The translations under genes and the position numbers were made by a program. The notes below the pieces were generated by a model, which worked only from the letters and a program-made list of their open reading frames with translations, had not been told where the DNA came from and did not search any database. From Roseateles sp049532965 (GTDB lineage Bacteria; Pseudomonadota; Gammaproteobacteria; Burkholderiales; Burkholderiaceae_C), in assembly GCF_049532965.1 (NCBI RefSeq), contig NZ_CP186694.1, positions 3,844,001-3,908,000 on the forward strand: a stretch of 64,000 bases of DNA, read 5' to 3'. Below, piece after piece: positions 51,458 to 60,450 of the stretch (positions within the stretch are counted from its first letter, which is position 1; every line of letters begins with the position of its first letter).

Positions 51458-52657
51458 ATGCACCAGCACGAGGAAGGTGCGGCAACCGGTCGTCTGACCG
51501 GATGGCCGCTGTCGGAGTTCCGCAAGCGCAAGCTCGAGGTCCGGTTCACCGGATCGGGCAGCGAGTACTTCCGGATCTGGATCGTCAACCTGCTGCTGAC
51601 GATCGTCACCGCCGGCCTGTACTGGCCGTTCGCCAAGGCGCGGCGCATCCGCTACTTCTACGCCAACACGCTGATCGACGGCCATGCGCTGTCGTTCCAC
51701 GGCGACCCCTGGAAGATGTTCCGCGGCCATGTGCTGCTGATGGCGCTGATGGTGGTGTATTCGCTGGCGGGGCACTTCTCGCCGGTGGCCGGCCTGGTCG
51801 CGTTCGGCATCCTGGCGCTCATCTGGCCGGCCCTGTGGCGTGCCGGCCTGCAGTTCCGGCTCCGCAACACCGCGTGGCGGGGCCTGAGATTCGGCTTCAG
51901 CGGTTCGCTCCAGGGCGCCTATGCGGCGTTCCTGCCGCTGTGGGTGATGTCGGGCGTGATCCTGGCGACGCAGGCGATCGGCGGCCCCATCGGCCTGGGG
52001 GCGAACGGCGCGCCGCGCTTCGGTCTCTTCGAGAAGATGGTGCTGGGGGCCATGCTGCTGGGGGCACTGGCGGCGCCATGGATCATCACGATGGTCAAGC
52101 GTTACCAGCATGGCGGCTATCGCATCGCGAGCCAGCAAGGCGACCTGCGCATGGCGGCCGGCGACGTCTACTGGCTGTGCCTGAAGGCCTTCGGCGTGTC
52201 GGTCCTCGTCACGGTGGTGACCTCGGTGCTGATGGTCATGGCGACCCTGGGTGTCGGCGCGTTCTCCGCACAATCGCGGACCGCGGCCGGCGCCATCCTG
52301 CTGGTGATCATCGCCCTGTCCTACCTGCTCTATTTCGCGATCGTGGGACCGTTCTTCACCGCGCGCTTCCAGAACCTCCTCTGGAACGCCACGACGTCGG
52401 AAGACCTGAGCTTCACCAGCCAGCTTCACGTCCGCCCGCTGGTCTGGCTGACCTTCAAGAACTGGCTGCTGACGGCGCTCACGCTCGGCCTGTACCGCCC
52501 GTTCGCGGCGGTCCACACGACGCGGATGCGGCTGGAGGCCGTGAGCCTGACCATGGACGGCGATGCCGACGCCTGGGTCGCGGGCAATGCCGGCGACAAC
52601 CCGGGTGCCGCGGGCGAGTTCGCCGGCGACTTCTTCGGCATCGACATGGGACTGTGA
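51458..52657 (+). CDS. YjgN/DUF898-family membrane protein
   Basis: 399-residue integral membrane protein of unknown function. It begins with a soluble lead (RKLEVRFTGSGSEYFRIWIV) and contains the DUF898 repeats LLLTIVTAGLYWPFAKARRI and NWLLTALTLGLYRPFAAVHT near each end, with about eight membrane segments between. A CGAGGGA ribosome site stands before the ATG at 51458. It precedes an M48 peptidase gene by 11 bases, and the pair is a recurring arrangement, suggesting a joint role in envelope protein quality control (inference). Confidence 0.85.
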   Translation: MHQHEEGAATGRLTGWPLSEFRKRKLEVRFTGSGSEYFRIWIVNLLLTIVTAGLYWPFAKARRIRYFYANTLIDGHALSFHGDPWKMFRGHVLLMALMVVYSLAGHFSPVAGLVAFGILALIWPALWRAGLQFRLRNTAWRGLRFGFSGSLQGAYAAFLPLWVMSGVILATQAIGGPIGLGANGAPRFGLFEKMVLGAMLLGALAAPWIITMVKRYQHGGYRIASQQGDLRMAAGDVYWLCLKAFGVSVLVTVVTSVLMVMATLGVGAFSAQSRTAAGAILLVIIALSYLLYFAIVGPFFTARFQNLLWNATTSEDLSFTSQLHVRPLVWLTFKNWLLTALTLGLYRPFAAVHTTRMRLEAVSLTMDGDADAWVAGNAGDNPGAAGEFAGDFFGIDMGL

Positions 52658-52668
52658 GGAGCCACCGG

Positions 52669-53781
52669 ATGGACGCGCCGACGTTGCTGGCCGACTTCTT
52701 CGACGGGCACAGTGCCCGCGCGCGTCCGGTCCGGCTGTGGCTGGAGCACGACCAACTGGTGGTCCACGACCAGACGCTGGACACGGTCGAGCGCCGCTAT
52801 CCCGTTCGCCAGGTGCTGTGGCCGGAGCCGACGCGTCACGGCCAGCGCCAGGCGCAGTTGCCCGACGGCGGCGTGGTCACCACGCCGGACGGGGTCGCCT
52901 GGGACGACTGGGTGCGGGCATCGACGGACGGTCGCGGATTCGCGACGGGTCTGGCGGTCAAGTGGTTCTCCAGTTGGCGGCATACGGCGGTCGCGATGGT
53001 GGCGGTGATCCTGCTGGCTGCAGCGACCTGGCGGTGGGGCGTGCCGGCCGCGGCCGACCTGATCGCCCGCAGCGTGCCCGCAACGGTCGAGCAGTCGATC
53101 GGCGACGAAGCGATGCAGCAGCTCGAAGGCTTCCTGCTGAAGCCGAGCAAGCTGCCAGAGGCGGAGCAGCGCCTGTGGCGGGAGCGTTTCGCGGCGATGG
53201 TGGCGCGACAGCCCGGCATCTCCACCAGCTACCAGCTGCACTTCCGCGACACCGGACGCGGCCTGGGGCCGAACGCCTTTGCGCTGCCTGGCGGGCACAT
53301 CGTCGTGACGGACGAACTGCTGAAGCTGCTTGGCGATCAGCCGGACGCGGTGCTGGGCGTGCTTGCGCACGAGCTCGGCCATGTGCGTGAGCAGCATGGC
53401 CTGCGGCTGACGATGCGGGCAACGCTGATGGGAGCGCTGCTCGGCTTTGCGATTGGCGACTTCTCCAGCGTGCTCGCCGGGGCGCCCACGGTGTTGATGC
53501 ATGCGAGCTACTCGCGCGACTTCGAACGCGAGGCGGACGCGCAAGCCAAGCAACTGCTGATCGACAGCGGGCGGTCGCCGCGGGCGATGCTTCTGCTGTT
53601 CGAGCGAATCGGGGAATGGCGCAAGGAGCGCGCGCTCGAGCAGAAGCAGGCGGCGGCGGAGCCCCGCGGCGTCGCCCGCGACGTGGGCGAGGCGGCCAAG
53701 GCGGGCGCCGGGGAGATGCTGCGCATCGCCTTCAGCTCCCATCCCGCTGACGAGGAGCGGATGCGCTTCTTTGAGCGCTGA
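52669..53781 (+). CDS. M48-family zinc metallopeptidase
   Basis: 370-residue peptidase. A cytoplasmic lead of about 100 residues is followed by one membrane segment (TAVAMVAVILLAAATWRWGV at about 106-125) and an M48 domain. The zinc motif is H234-ELG-H238 (VLAHELGHVREQHG) and the third ligand Glu lies in FEREADAQAKQL. The family includes BepA and LoiP, which act on outer-membrane proteins or in quality control. The ATG at 52669 has GAGGAG just before it. It follows the DUF898 gene by 11 bases in a likely operon. Confidence 0.92.
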   Translation: MDAPTLLADFFDGHSARARPVRLWLEHDQLVVHDQTLDTVERRYPVRQVLWPEPTRHGQRQAQLPDGGVVTTPDGVAWDDWVRASTDGRGFATGLAVKWFSSWRHTAVAMVAVILLAAATWRWGVPAAADLIARSVPATVEQSIGDEAMQQLEGFLLKPSKLPEAEQRLWRERFAAMVARQPGISTSYQLHFRDTGRGLGPNAFALPGGHIVVTDELLKLLGDQPDAVLGVLAHELGHVREQHGLRLTMRATLMGALLGFAIGDFSSVLAGAPTVLMHASYSRDFEREADAQAKQLLIDSGRSPRAMLLLFERIGEWRKERALEQKQAAAEPRGVARDVGEAAKAGAGEMLRIAFSSHPADEERMRFFER

Positions 53782-53903
53782 CGCCCGGCACTGAGTCGAC
53801 GCCAGCGGGCGGGCGTCGACCACGGCCCTGTGCCACACGCGGACTTCCGGCACGGCAGGAAGCGGCTCCCTACACTCGCCGCTTTCCTTCACCGGAGTTC
53901 GAG

Positions 53904-54611
53904 ATGACCGCCTCCAGCACGTCCTCCAACTCGTCCGCCAGCACGAGCGCCAGCCCGCACTCGCACCCCGGCGGCTACGTCCTCTACGGCACCCGCGGGT
54001 CCGGTTCGTCGATCGTCGAGATCGGCTTGCGCTGGTGCGGCCAGGAATACCGGACGATCCACGCCTCGTCCTGGGAAGAGTCCTCGGAACAGGCCGCGCT
54101 GCGCGCGCTCAATCCGCTGATGCAGATTCCGACGCTGCGCACGCCTGACGGCGAGGTCCTGACCGAGAGCGGCGCAATCCTCATGCACCTCGGCCTGCGC
54201 TTCCCGGCAGCCGGACTGCTCGGTCACGACGAGCCTCAGCGCGACCAGATCCTGCGGGGGCTCGTCTTCATCGCGGCCAACTGCTACAGCTGCATCAGCG
54301 TCATCGACTATCCGGAGCGCTACACCACCCGCACCGACAAGGGCGACCACGACGCCATCATCGCGGGCACGAAGGACCGGCTTCACCGGCATTGGGAGAT
54401 CTTCGCCGACATGTTCCCCGGGAGGCCCTGGCTCAGCGGGGCGAAGCCGGGCGCGCTCGACGTGATGGCGGTGATCGTGTCGAAGTGGTCGGGCTCCCGG
54501 GCGCACCTCGAGGCCCATCGACCGGACTTCTTCGGGCTACTGCAGCGCATCGAGGCGCTGCCTCATGTCGCGGAGGTCTGCGCCGCCCATTGGCCGCCGA
54601 AAGCCGCCTGA
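53904..54611 (+). CDS. Glutathione S-transferase family protein
   Basis: 235-residue GST-like protein. After a Ser-rich lead of about 22 residues the thioredoxin fold begins (YVLYGTRGSGSSIVEIGLRW, NPLMQIPTLRTPDGEVLTES), followed by the helical domain (PWLSGAKPGALDVMAVIVSK). The lead contains no signal peptide. Glutathione-contacting residues Ser/Glu in LTESGAIL are present. It is convergent with the GNAT gene 34 bases away. Substrate unknown. Confidence 0.9.
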   Translation: MTASSTSSNSSASTSASPHSHPGGYVLYGTRGSGSSIVEIGLRWCGQEYRTIHASSWEESSEQAALRALNPLMQIPTLRTPDGEVLTESGAILMHLGLRFPAAGLLGHDEPQRDQILRGLVFIAANCYSCISVIDYPERYTTRTDKGDHDAIIAGTKDRLHRHWEIFADMFPGRPWLSGAKPGALDVMAVIVSKWSGSRAHLEAHRPDFFGLLQRIEALPHVAEVCAAHWPPKAA

Positions 54612-54645
54612 ACCGGTCACTCCGATTCGTCGGCACCGCCTCCGG

Positions 54646-55155
54646 TCAAGCGGCCTGGTACTGCGGCAGCAGCCGCACATGGGTATAGCGGGCCGGACGC
54701 TCGATCGGCTCGCGTTGCGCGTCGATCGGCGCGAAGCCGCAGCGGCTCCAGAAGGTTGCCGACTCGGGGCTCTCGCAATTCACGTGCAGCCGGCTGAAAT
54801 GCCCCTGCGCGCTGGCGAGCACCGCGTTGACGAGGCGCTTCGCCAGGCCGTGTCCGCGCCAGGCGGGATGCACGTAGAAGCGCCGCATGCGGCCGGTGCC
54901 CGGGCGTCCGGGCGCGGGCTCGACGTTGAGGCCGCCCACCGCGATCGCCTGGCCGTTCGCATCGAACCAGGCCCACAGCGATTCGCCGGGCCGTTCATAG
55001 CGATTCGCGCCGCTGCGCCATTCGTCCATCAATCGGCGCAGCATCTGCCAGCCTTCCTGCTCGCTGGCCGCGAGCAGCGGCGCCCAGGCGAGGGGGTCGA
55101 TCTGATGCACACGGATCAGGCGCGGTGCGGCGCCATCAGAAGCCAGCGGAACCAT
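54646..55155 (-). CDS. GNAT-family N-acetyltransferase
   Basis: 169-residue acetyltransferase. Acetyl-CoA motif A is visible as RRFYVHPAWRGHGLAKRLVN with the Q/RxxGxG/A pattern. Motif B is at the end (NCESPESATFWSRCGFAPID). The acceptor molecule is unknown. It is convergent with the upstream GST gene. Confidence 0.9.
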   Translation of the reverse strand: MVPLASDGAAPRLIRVHQIDPLAWAPLLAASEQEGWQMLRRLMDEWRSGANRYERPGESLWAWFDANGQAIAVGGLNVEPAPGRPGTGRMRRFYVHPAWRGHGLAKRLVNAVLASAQGHFSRLHVNCESPESATFWSRCGFAPIDAQREPIERPARYTHVRLLPQYQAA

Positions 55156-55383
55156 CGAGCAAAGCGGTAACCAGACGTCAACCGAGCGGGAAAGGACGGA
55201 TTAAGCAGCAAGCCCCCGCCCCCGGCATCAGGGACAACCCGCCTGGCGTCACCCCCCGCCAACGACAGGTTCACCGGCGGCGCGGGGCCGCTTCCCCCAG
55301 GCGGTCAGGCAGGGGTGACCCCCTCTGTAGAATCCGCGGGTTTGTCCCACCCCCTGAACGGCCGGCCCCGGCCGGCGCGCGCC

Positions 55384-56751
55384 ATGAATCTCTCCGCCCT
55401 CACCGCCCTGTCGCCCCTCGATGGCCGCTATGCGTCGCGCATGGCCGCGCTGCGTCCGCTGCTGTCCGAGTTCGGCCTGATGCACCGTCGGGTGCAGGTC
55501 GAGATCGAGTGGTTCATTGCGCTGTCGGACGCCGGGCTCGCCGAGTTCAAGCCGCTGCCGGCGGAGTCGCGCGCGTTCCTGCGTTCGCTCGTGGCGAAGT
55601 TCTCCGAAGCGGATGCGCAGGCGATCAAGGACATCGAGAAGACGACCAACCACGACGTCAAGGCGGTCGAGTACTGGATCAAGCAGCAGTTCGCCGGCAA
55701 GCCGGAGCTGGAGGGTGCCGGGGAATTCGTGCATTTCGCCTGCACGAGCGAGGACATCAACAACACCAGCCACGGGCTGATGCTCAAGGCCGCGCGCGAG
55801 CAGGTGATCCTGCCGGCGCTGGACCGCGTGATCGCCAAGATGACCGAGATGGCGCAGGCACACGCCGCCGCGCCGATGCTCAGCCGCACGCACGGCCAGA
55901 CGGCCAGCCCCACGACGGTGGGCAAGGAGATCGCCAACGTCGTCGCGCGCCTGCGCCGCGCCCGCGCGGTGATCGCCGAGGTGAAGCTGCTGGCCAAGAT
56001 GAACGGCGCGGTGGGCAACTACAACGCGCACCTGTCGGCCTATCCGGAGAAGGACTGGGAGTCGTTCAGCCGCTCGGTCATCGAGCAGCAGCTGGGCTTG
56101 AGCTTCAACCCGTACACCATCCAGATCGAGCCGCACGACTACATGGCCGAGCTGTTCGACGCCGTCACGCGCGCCAACACCATCCTGGTGGACTGGTCCC
56201 GCGACGTGTGGGGTTACGTGTCGCTGGGCTACTTCAAGCAGAAGACCAAGGCGGGCGAGATCGGCTCGTCGACGATGCCGCACAAGGTCAACCCGATCGA
56301 CTTCGAGAACGCCGAGGGCAACTTCGGCCTGGCCAACGCGGTGCTGACGCACCTGAGCCAGAAGCTGCCGATCTCGCGCTGGCAGCGGGACCTGACCGAT
56401 TCGACGGTGCTGCGCAACATGGGCGTGGCACTGGGCTACGCGCTGCTGGGCTATGACTCGCTGAGCAAGGGGCTGGACAAGCTGGAGCTCAATCAGGCGG
56501 CGCTGGATTCGGACCTCGACGCGTCGTGGGAAGTGCTGGCCGAGCCGATCCAGACGGTGATGCGCCGCTATGCGCTGCCCAACCCGTACGAGCGCCTGAA
56601 GGAACTGACCCGCGGCAAGACGATCACGCGCGAGTCAATCCAGCAGTTCATCCAGGGCCTGGAACTCCCCGAAGCCGAGAAGCAGCGCCTGCTGGCAATG
56701 ACGCCGGCCAACTACACGGGCAGCGCGGAGGCGCTGGCGAAGCGGATCTGA
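55384..56751 (+). CDS. purB: Adenylosuccinate lyase
   Basis: 455-residue enzyme acting twice in purine synthesis: on SAICAR and on adenylosuccinate, releasing fumarate. The fumarase/aspartase signature is GSSTMPHKVNPIDFENAEGN. Further family segments are LSPLDGRYASRM, HFACTSEDINNTSHGLMLK and SRTHGQTASPTTVGKE. The start at 55384 (MNLSALTALSPLDG) is the family start; the reading to 55315 was rejected. A -10-like TAGAAT is at 55328-55333. A clear terminator follows. Confidence 0.96.
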   Translation: MNLSALTALSPLDGRYASRMAALRPLLSEFGLMHRRVQVEIEWFIALSDAGLAEFKPLPAESRAFLRSLVAKFSEADAQAIKDIEKTTNHDVKAVEYWIKQQFAGKPELEGAGEFVHFACTSEDINNTSHGLMLKAAREQVILPALDRVIAKMTEMAQAHAAAPMLSRTHGQTASPTTVGKEIANVVARLRRARAVIAEVKLLAKMNGAVGNYNAHLSAYPEKDWESFSRSVIEQQLGLSFNPYTIQIEPHDYMAELFDAVTRANTILVDWSRDVWGYVSLGYFKQKTKAGEIGSSTMPHKVNPIDFENAEGNFGLANAVLTHLSQKLPISRWQRDLTDSTVLRNMGVALGYALLGYDSLSKGLDKLELNQAALDSDLDASWEVLAEPIQTVMRRYALPNPYERLKELTRGKTITRESIQQFIQGLELPEAEKQRLLAMTPANYTGSAEALAKRI

Positions 56752-56778
56752 GGGCGCCGGCAGGCGGCGATGACAAGG

Positions 56779-56811
56779 AAGGGGCAGTGCATGCAGGCAT
56801 TGCCCCTTTTT
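56779..56811 (+). terminator. Rho-independent terminator after purB
   Basis: AAGGGGCA at 56779-56786 pairs with TGCCCCTT at 56801-56808, with extra pairing inside, followed by T's to 56811. It stands between convergent genes and its minus-strand tail is poor. Confidence 0.9.
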
Positions 56812-56812
56812 G

Positions 56813-57271
56813 CTACCGGATCGACCGCGCGCGACGCCAGATGAGCGCCGCGCAGCAGACGGCCCAGACGGTGGCGCCGGCTTGCAGTCCTCGCGTGAGC
56901 AGCGGATCAGGCGCGTACGTGGCCACCGTCCACAGCGCTTCCGTACCGATCGCCCCCACGACGGCGCCGAGGCCGCCAGTGAGCCAGCGCGCGCCCGACC
57001 GATGCCGCGCGTCGCGAGGCGTCGCCAGGAAGATGGCCGTCGCCCAGAACATGCAGACGGCGGCCACCAGCGCGGCGGCGATGGCCACGGCAATCGCGCC
57101 GTACGACCACGCGGCGCAGCAACCGGGCAAGATGACGACGAGCCGTGCGAACAGGGTCGCCGCGAGGACGTTGGCCGCAAGCCGTCTGCCGTACGCCGGC
57201 GCGCGCCGCCGCACGAGGACGTCCTGGATCGAAGCCATCCAATCGCCCACGTCATTGAACTTCAAGGTCAT
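56813..57271 (-). CDS. Small membrane protein, not recognised
   Basis: 152-residue protein I cannot assign. After a charged lead (VGDWMASIQDVLVRRRAP) it shows four hydrophobic segments at about 32-55, 58-82, 94-117 and 128-146, with an Arg-rich end. The coding frame has the third-position GC bias expected of its neighbours and no better frame on either strand. The start is uncertain. The ATG at 57271 has GGGAG touching it, too close for a normal ribosome site, and an ATG at 57238 is the alternative. It may be expressed at a low level. Confidence 0.6.
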   Translation of the reverse strand: MTLKFNDVGDWMASIQDVLVRRRAPAYGRRLAANVLAATLFARLVVILPGCCAAWSYGAIAVAIAAALVAAVCMFWATAIFLATPRDARHRSGARWLTGGLGAVVGAIGTEALWTVATYAPDPLLTRGLQAGATVWAVCCAALIWRRARSIR

Positions 57272-57432
57272 CTCCCGATCAGTTGAGGGTGGTCACGGCG
57301 GGTGACGGCCCGATTCAATCGATCGATCCGATGGACGGAAATGACCTCGACGAGTGATCACGGTCGGGCTCGACCCCCATTGCTTGATCGCGAGCGCGGG
57401 GGCAGGGCTTGCCGGCGCTCTTGCAGATAACG

Positions 57433-57462
57433 AAAAAAGGGCAGTGCATCGCTGCACTGCCC
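57433..57462 (-). terminator. Rho-independent terminator after the outer-membrane protein gene
   Basis: GGGCAGTGCA at 57439-57448 pairs perfectly with 57453-57462 around four bases and is followed on the minus strand by six T's (57438-57433). It ends transcription of the gene at 57566-58141. The rest of the gap from 57272 to 57565 shows no gene. Confidence 0.92.
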
Positions 57463-57565
57463 TCGCACCTTCCGGGTGTTGGGGGGTCGGGTGTCGCTCA
57501 GGAGCAGCCCCGGAAGGCGCCGATGCCGGGGGGAATCGGCATCGGTAACCGATGACCGGTGACGG

Positions 57566-58141
57566 TCAGAACTGGTAGGCCAGGCCCAGGCTCAGGCGGT
57601 CGTCCTTCTTGTCGAAGCCGTTGGCCTGCGGCATGTCGTTGTAGCGCGTGGCCTCGGCGCGCAGCGAGACGTTCTTCGTCAACGCGTAGTCGACGCCGAC
57701 GCCCAGCTTCAGGCCCGTCTTGTCCTTGTCACCCAGGCCGTTGTTGAAGTCGCGCTGCGCATACGCCAGGCCGACCTTGCCGTACACACCGAAGCCGGCA
57801 CCCAGCGGTGCGCGGGCGATGCCGTCCAGCGAGTACACCTTGTTCTTGGCAGTCACGCCGTTGAACTCGACCTTGCCCAGGTCCGCATACGCCGCCTCGA
57901 CGGCAAAGTTCTCGTTCAGCTTGTAGCCGCCGAAGATGCTGTAGCTGTCCGAAGTGCGCTTCTGCGCGTTGCCGTCGACGCGCTGCGTCGTCTTGCCCAC
58001 GTCGCCACCGATGTAGTACGGGGTTTGCGGATCGGCATGCGCCAGACCCGTGCCCAGGGTCAGCGCCACCGCGGCGGCGGCCAGCAGGCCTGCCTTCTTG
58101 CCGTTGATCGACGTGCGGGTGTTGTTGTTGTTGCGGGTCAT
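57566..58141 (-). CDS. Outer-membrane beta-barrel protein (OmpA-like/OprF-type small porin fold)
   Basis: 191-residue outer-membrane protein of the 'outer membrane beta-barrel' (Opa/OmpA-TM-like) family. A Lys-containing signal peptide (GKKAGLLAAAAVALTLGTGL, cut near AHA-D) is preceded by an Asn run encoded by AAC repeats. The mature part is about eight alternating strands (YYIGGDVGKTT, YSIFGGYKLNENFAVEAAYA) and ends in Tyr-Gln-Phe, the aromatic C-terminus recognised by the BAM machinery. AAGGAG lies eight bases before the ATG. A strong terminator follows. Confidence 0.88.
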   Translation of the reverse strand: MTRNNNNTRTSINGKKAGLLAAAAVALTLGTGLAHADPQTPYYIGGDVGKTTQRVDGNAQKRTSDSYSIFGGYKLNENFAVEAAYADLGKVEFNGVTAKNKVYSLDGIARAPLGAGFGVYGKVGLAYAQRDFNNGLGDKDKTGLKLGVGVDYALTKNVSLRAEATRYNDMPQANGFDKKDDRLSLGLAYQF

Positions 58142-58353
58142 TCGAAACTCCTTCAGAGCGGTTGATCGATGTCGTCCGGGGTATCGGCCGGGTTACCGTC
58201 CGTGGCGCTCTCGGCGAGAAGGCCCGGTGCGTTCGACATGGAGCTCATTCTGGGAAATCGACCCGTCCGCGTCTGTGGACCGAGTTGAGCGCTTGTGTGA
58301 CGGTCTTTGACCGCTCGCGCAGTGCTGCTTGACGTTGCTTCACCTGCGGCGCT

Positions 58354-59667
58354 TCAGGACCCCACCGGCCAGTAGAGCAGCAGTCGCGCGCCGCCCAGCC
58401 GCGGCGCCTCGCCCAGGCGGGCATGCCCGCCATGGGCATGCGCGACGTGCCGCACGACCGCAAGCCCGAGCCCGAAACCGCGCGTCCCGTGCCCCTTGCG
58501 CTCCAGGCGCTTGAAGGGCTCGAACGCCGCTTCGCGCAGTGACGGCGGCACACCCTCGCCATCGTCGTCGATCGCGAGCCACAGCTGGCCCGCCTCGACC
58601 CATGCGCTCATCAGGATGCGCCCCTTGGCGTAGCGCGCCGCATTGCGAAGGCCGTTGCGCACCGCATAGGCCAGCAGGCGCTCATCGAAGGGCAGGCCAT
58701 CGGGCAGACGCAGGTCGGTGTCCAGCGCCTTGCCGTCGAGCAGCGGCTTCAGCGACACGGCCTCGCGCGACAGCATGCCTCCCAGGTCCCCCCGCACGAC
58801 ATGCGGCTGCAAGGCGCCCATGTCCAGACGCGCGAGCGTGAGGCTCGCATCGATCAGTTCATCGAGCTCGGCGATATCGCGCTCGCAGGCCATGACCGCC
58901 TGCTCGCGGGCCGCCCGGTCGTCCTCGTCGACCAGGGCGTCGACGGCGAAGCGCAGCCGTGCCAGCGGCGTGCGCAGCTCATGCGACACCGCGCCCGTCA
59001 GCTCACGCTGGGTCGCCATCGCGGCAGCGAGCCGCTCCAGCATCGCCCGCGTGGCTGCCGCGACCGGCGCGAACAGGCGACTCTTCAGCGGCGGCAGTTC
59101 CGTGTCGAGCCGGCCGGCGCTCAAGCGCTCGGCCGCGCGCTGCAGGCCGCGGAGGTCGCGCCACAACGGCCGCAGTTGCCACCACGCGATGATGGCCACG
59201 GCCAGTGCGAGGACGACCGCCACGCCCAATTGCGCGGCGAGTTCCTTCGGCAGCTCGCCGGCGCGCTTGGAATCGAGCGGTCCCAGCAGCAGCAACTGGT
59301 CGGGCTCGCCCGGCAGCGCCGCGTAGATGCGCCGGTTGAATCCGGTCACCAGCACCTCGCCGCGTTCCAGCCGGCGGCGCTGATCGGCGCTGAGCTTGGC
59401 CAGGTCGGTGCGGATCAGCCGCACGGGATAGTCGAACTGCGCATCGAGCTGCTGCACGCGCTCGCGCCGCGCCGGCGGATCGAGCGGCGCCAGGTCCCGC
59501 ACCAGCAGGTCCACCGTCCCGCGCATGAAGTTGCGCACGTAGTCGTTGGTGACCTCGGACGCGCCGATGAGGACCAGCCCTTCCACGAGCAGGATCAGCG
59601 CCAGCACCGCCAGCCCCAGTCCCAGCGCCATCCGCAGCAGCGAGGCGCGCAGCGACAGCGCGGCCAT
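58354..59667 (-). CDS. RstB-like sensor histidine kinase
   Basis: 437-residue kinase with two membrane helices (near residues 12-35 and 147-165) bracketing a periplasmic region of about 110 residues. A short HAMP-like linker follows, then HisKA (GAVSHELRTPLARLRFAVDA) and HATPase_c (NGLRNAARYAKG as N box, DDDGEGVP, GFGLGLAVVRHVAHAHGGHA). Its ATG shares one base with the stop of the regulator gene upstream (TGATG), so regulator and kinase form one unit. The signal is unknown. Confidence 0.92.
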   Translation of the reverse strand: MAALSLRASLLRMALGLGLAVLALILLVEGLVLIGASEVTNDYVRNFMRGTVDLLVRDLAPLDPPARRERVQQLDAQFDYPVRLIRTDLAKLSADQRRRLERGEVLVTGFNRRIYAALPGEPDQLLLLGPLDSKRAGELPKELAAQLGVAVVLALAVAIIAWWQLRPLWRDLRGLQRAAERLSAGRLDTELPPLKSRLFAPVAAATRAMLERLAAAMATQRELTGAVSHELRTPLARLRFAVDALVDEDDRAAREQAVMACERDIAELDELIDASLTLARLDMGALQPHVVRGDLGGMLSREAVSLKPLLDGKALDTDLRLPDGLPFDERLLAYAVRNGLRNAARYAKGRILMSAWVEAGQLWLAIDDDGEGVPPSLREAAFEPFKRLERKGHGTRGFGLGLAVVRHVAHAHGGHARLGEAPRLGGARLLLYWPVGS

Positions 59668-60374
59668 CAGTCGATCGCGAAGAGATAGCCCTGCCCGCGC
59701 ACCGTCTTGATCCGCGCCGGCGCCTGCGCGTCGTCGCCGATCTTCTTTCGCAGCCGCGAGATGCGCGCATCGATCGCGCGATCGAGCCCGTCGAACTCCA
59801 GCCCACGGAGGCCCTGCATGATGTCGTCGCGGCTGACCACCTGCCCCGCGCGCTGCGCGAGGAAGTGCAGCAGCTCGTACTCCGCCGTCGTGAGCGCGAC
59901 CGCCTCGCCGTGCAGCCGCAGCTCACGCGACTGCGGCAGCAGCGTCAGCGGCCCGAAGTGCAGCGACTCCCCCACGGGATGCGCCGCCGGCAAGGCATCG
60001 CGCCGCAGCAGCGCCTTCAGCCGCGCCAGCAGCACCCGCGGTGCCACCGGCTTGGTGATGTAGTCGTCCGCGCCGCCCTCCAGGCCGAGCACCTGGTCGA
60101 TGTCGTCGTCGCGCGCGGTCAGCATGACGATGCGGCCGGCGAAGTCCCGACGCGTGTCCCGCAGCACGTCGAAGCCGTCCTTGCCCGGCAGGTGGCCGTC
60201 CAGCAGCACCAGGTCGAAAGGCTCCTGGCGCATCAGCGCCTCGCCCGCCAGCCCGTCGCCGCACACGGTCACCGTGTAGCTGGCCTTGCGCAGCGCCTCG
60301 GCCACCAGTTGCGCCAGGCGCTCGTCGTCCTCGATCAACAGGATGCGCGCCGCCGGCTGAGCTGAAATGTCCAT
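59667..60374 (-). CDS. RstA/OmpR-family response regulator
   Basis: 235-residue winged-helix regulator. The receiver (ILLIEDDERLAQLVAEALRK) carries the phosphoacceptor Asp in DLVLLDGHLPGKDG and Lys in ITKPVAPRVLLARLKALLRR. The OmpR-type DNA-binding domain covers about 140-235 (LTTAEYELLHFLAQRAGQVV, GLDRAIDARISRLRKKIGDD). The ATG at 60374 is preferred over one four codons earlier at 60386. It is transcribed with the kinase that follows. Confidence 0.93.
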   Translation of the reverse strand: MDISAQPAARILLIEDDERLAQLVAEALRKASYTVTVCGDGLAGEALMRQEPFDLVLLDGHLPGKDGFDVLRDTRRDFAGRIVMLTARDDDIDQVLGLEGGADDYITKPVAPRVLLARLKALLRRDALPAAHPVGESLHFGPLTLLPQSRELRLHGEAVALTTAEYELLHFLAQRAGQVVSRDDIMQGLRGLEFDGLDRAIDARISRLRKKIGDDAQAPARIKTVRGQGYLFAID

Positions 60375-60450
60375 GGCCGCCAGCATAGGCGAGGGTCCCC
60401 GCAGGCGACTTCAGCCACGCTTAAGGCCCTCGGCCGGGTGGCCCCTGCGG

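Noticed and set aside
58124..58135. AAC trinucleotide run in the outer-membrane protein gene as phase-variation tract
   Set aside because: Only four units, in frame, and before the signal peptide; changes would not switch the gene off.
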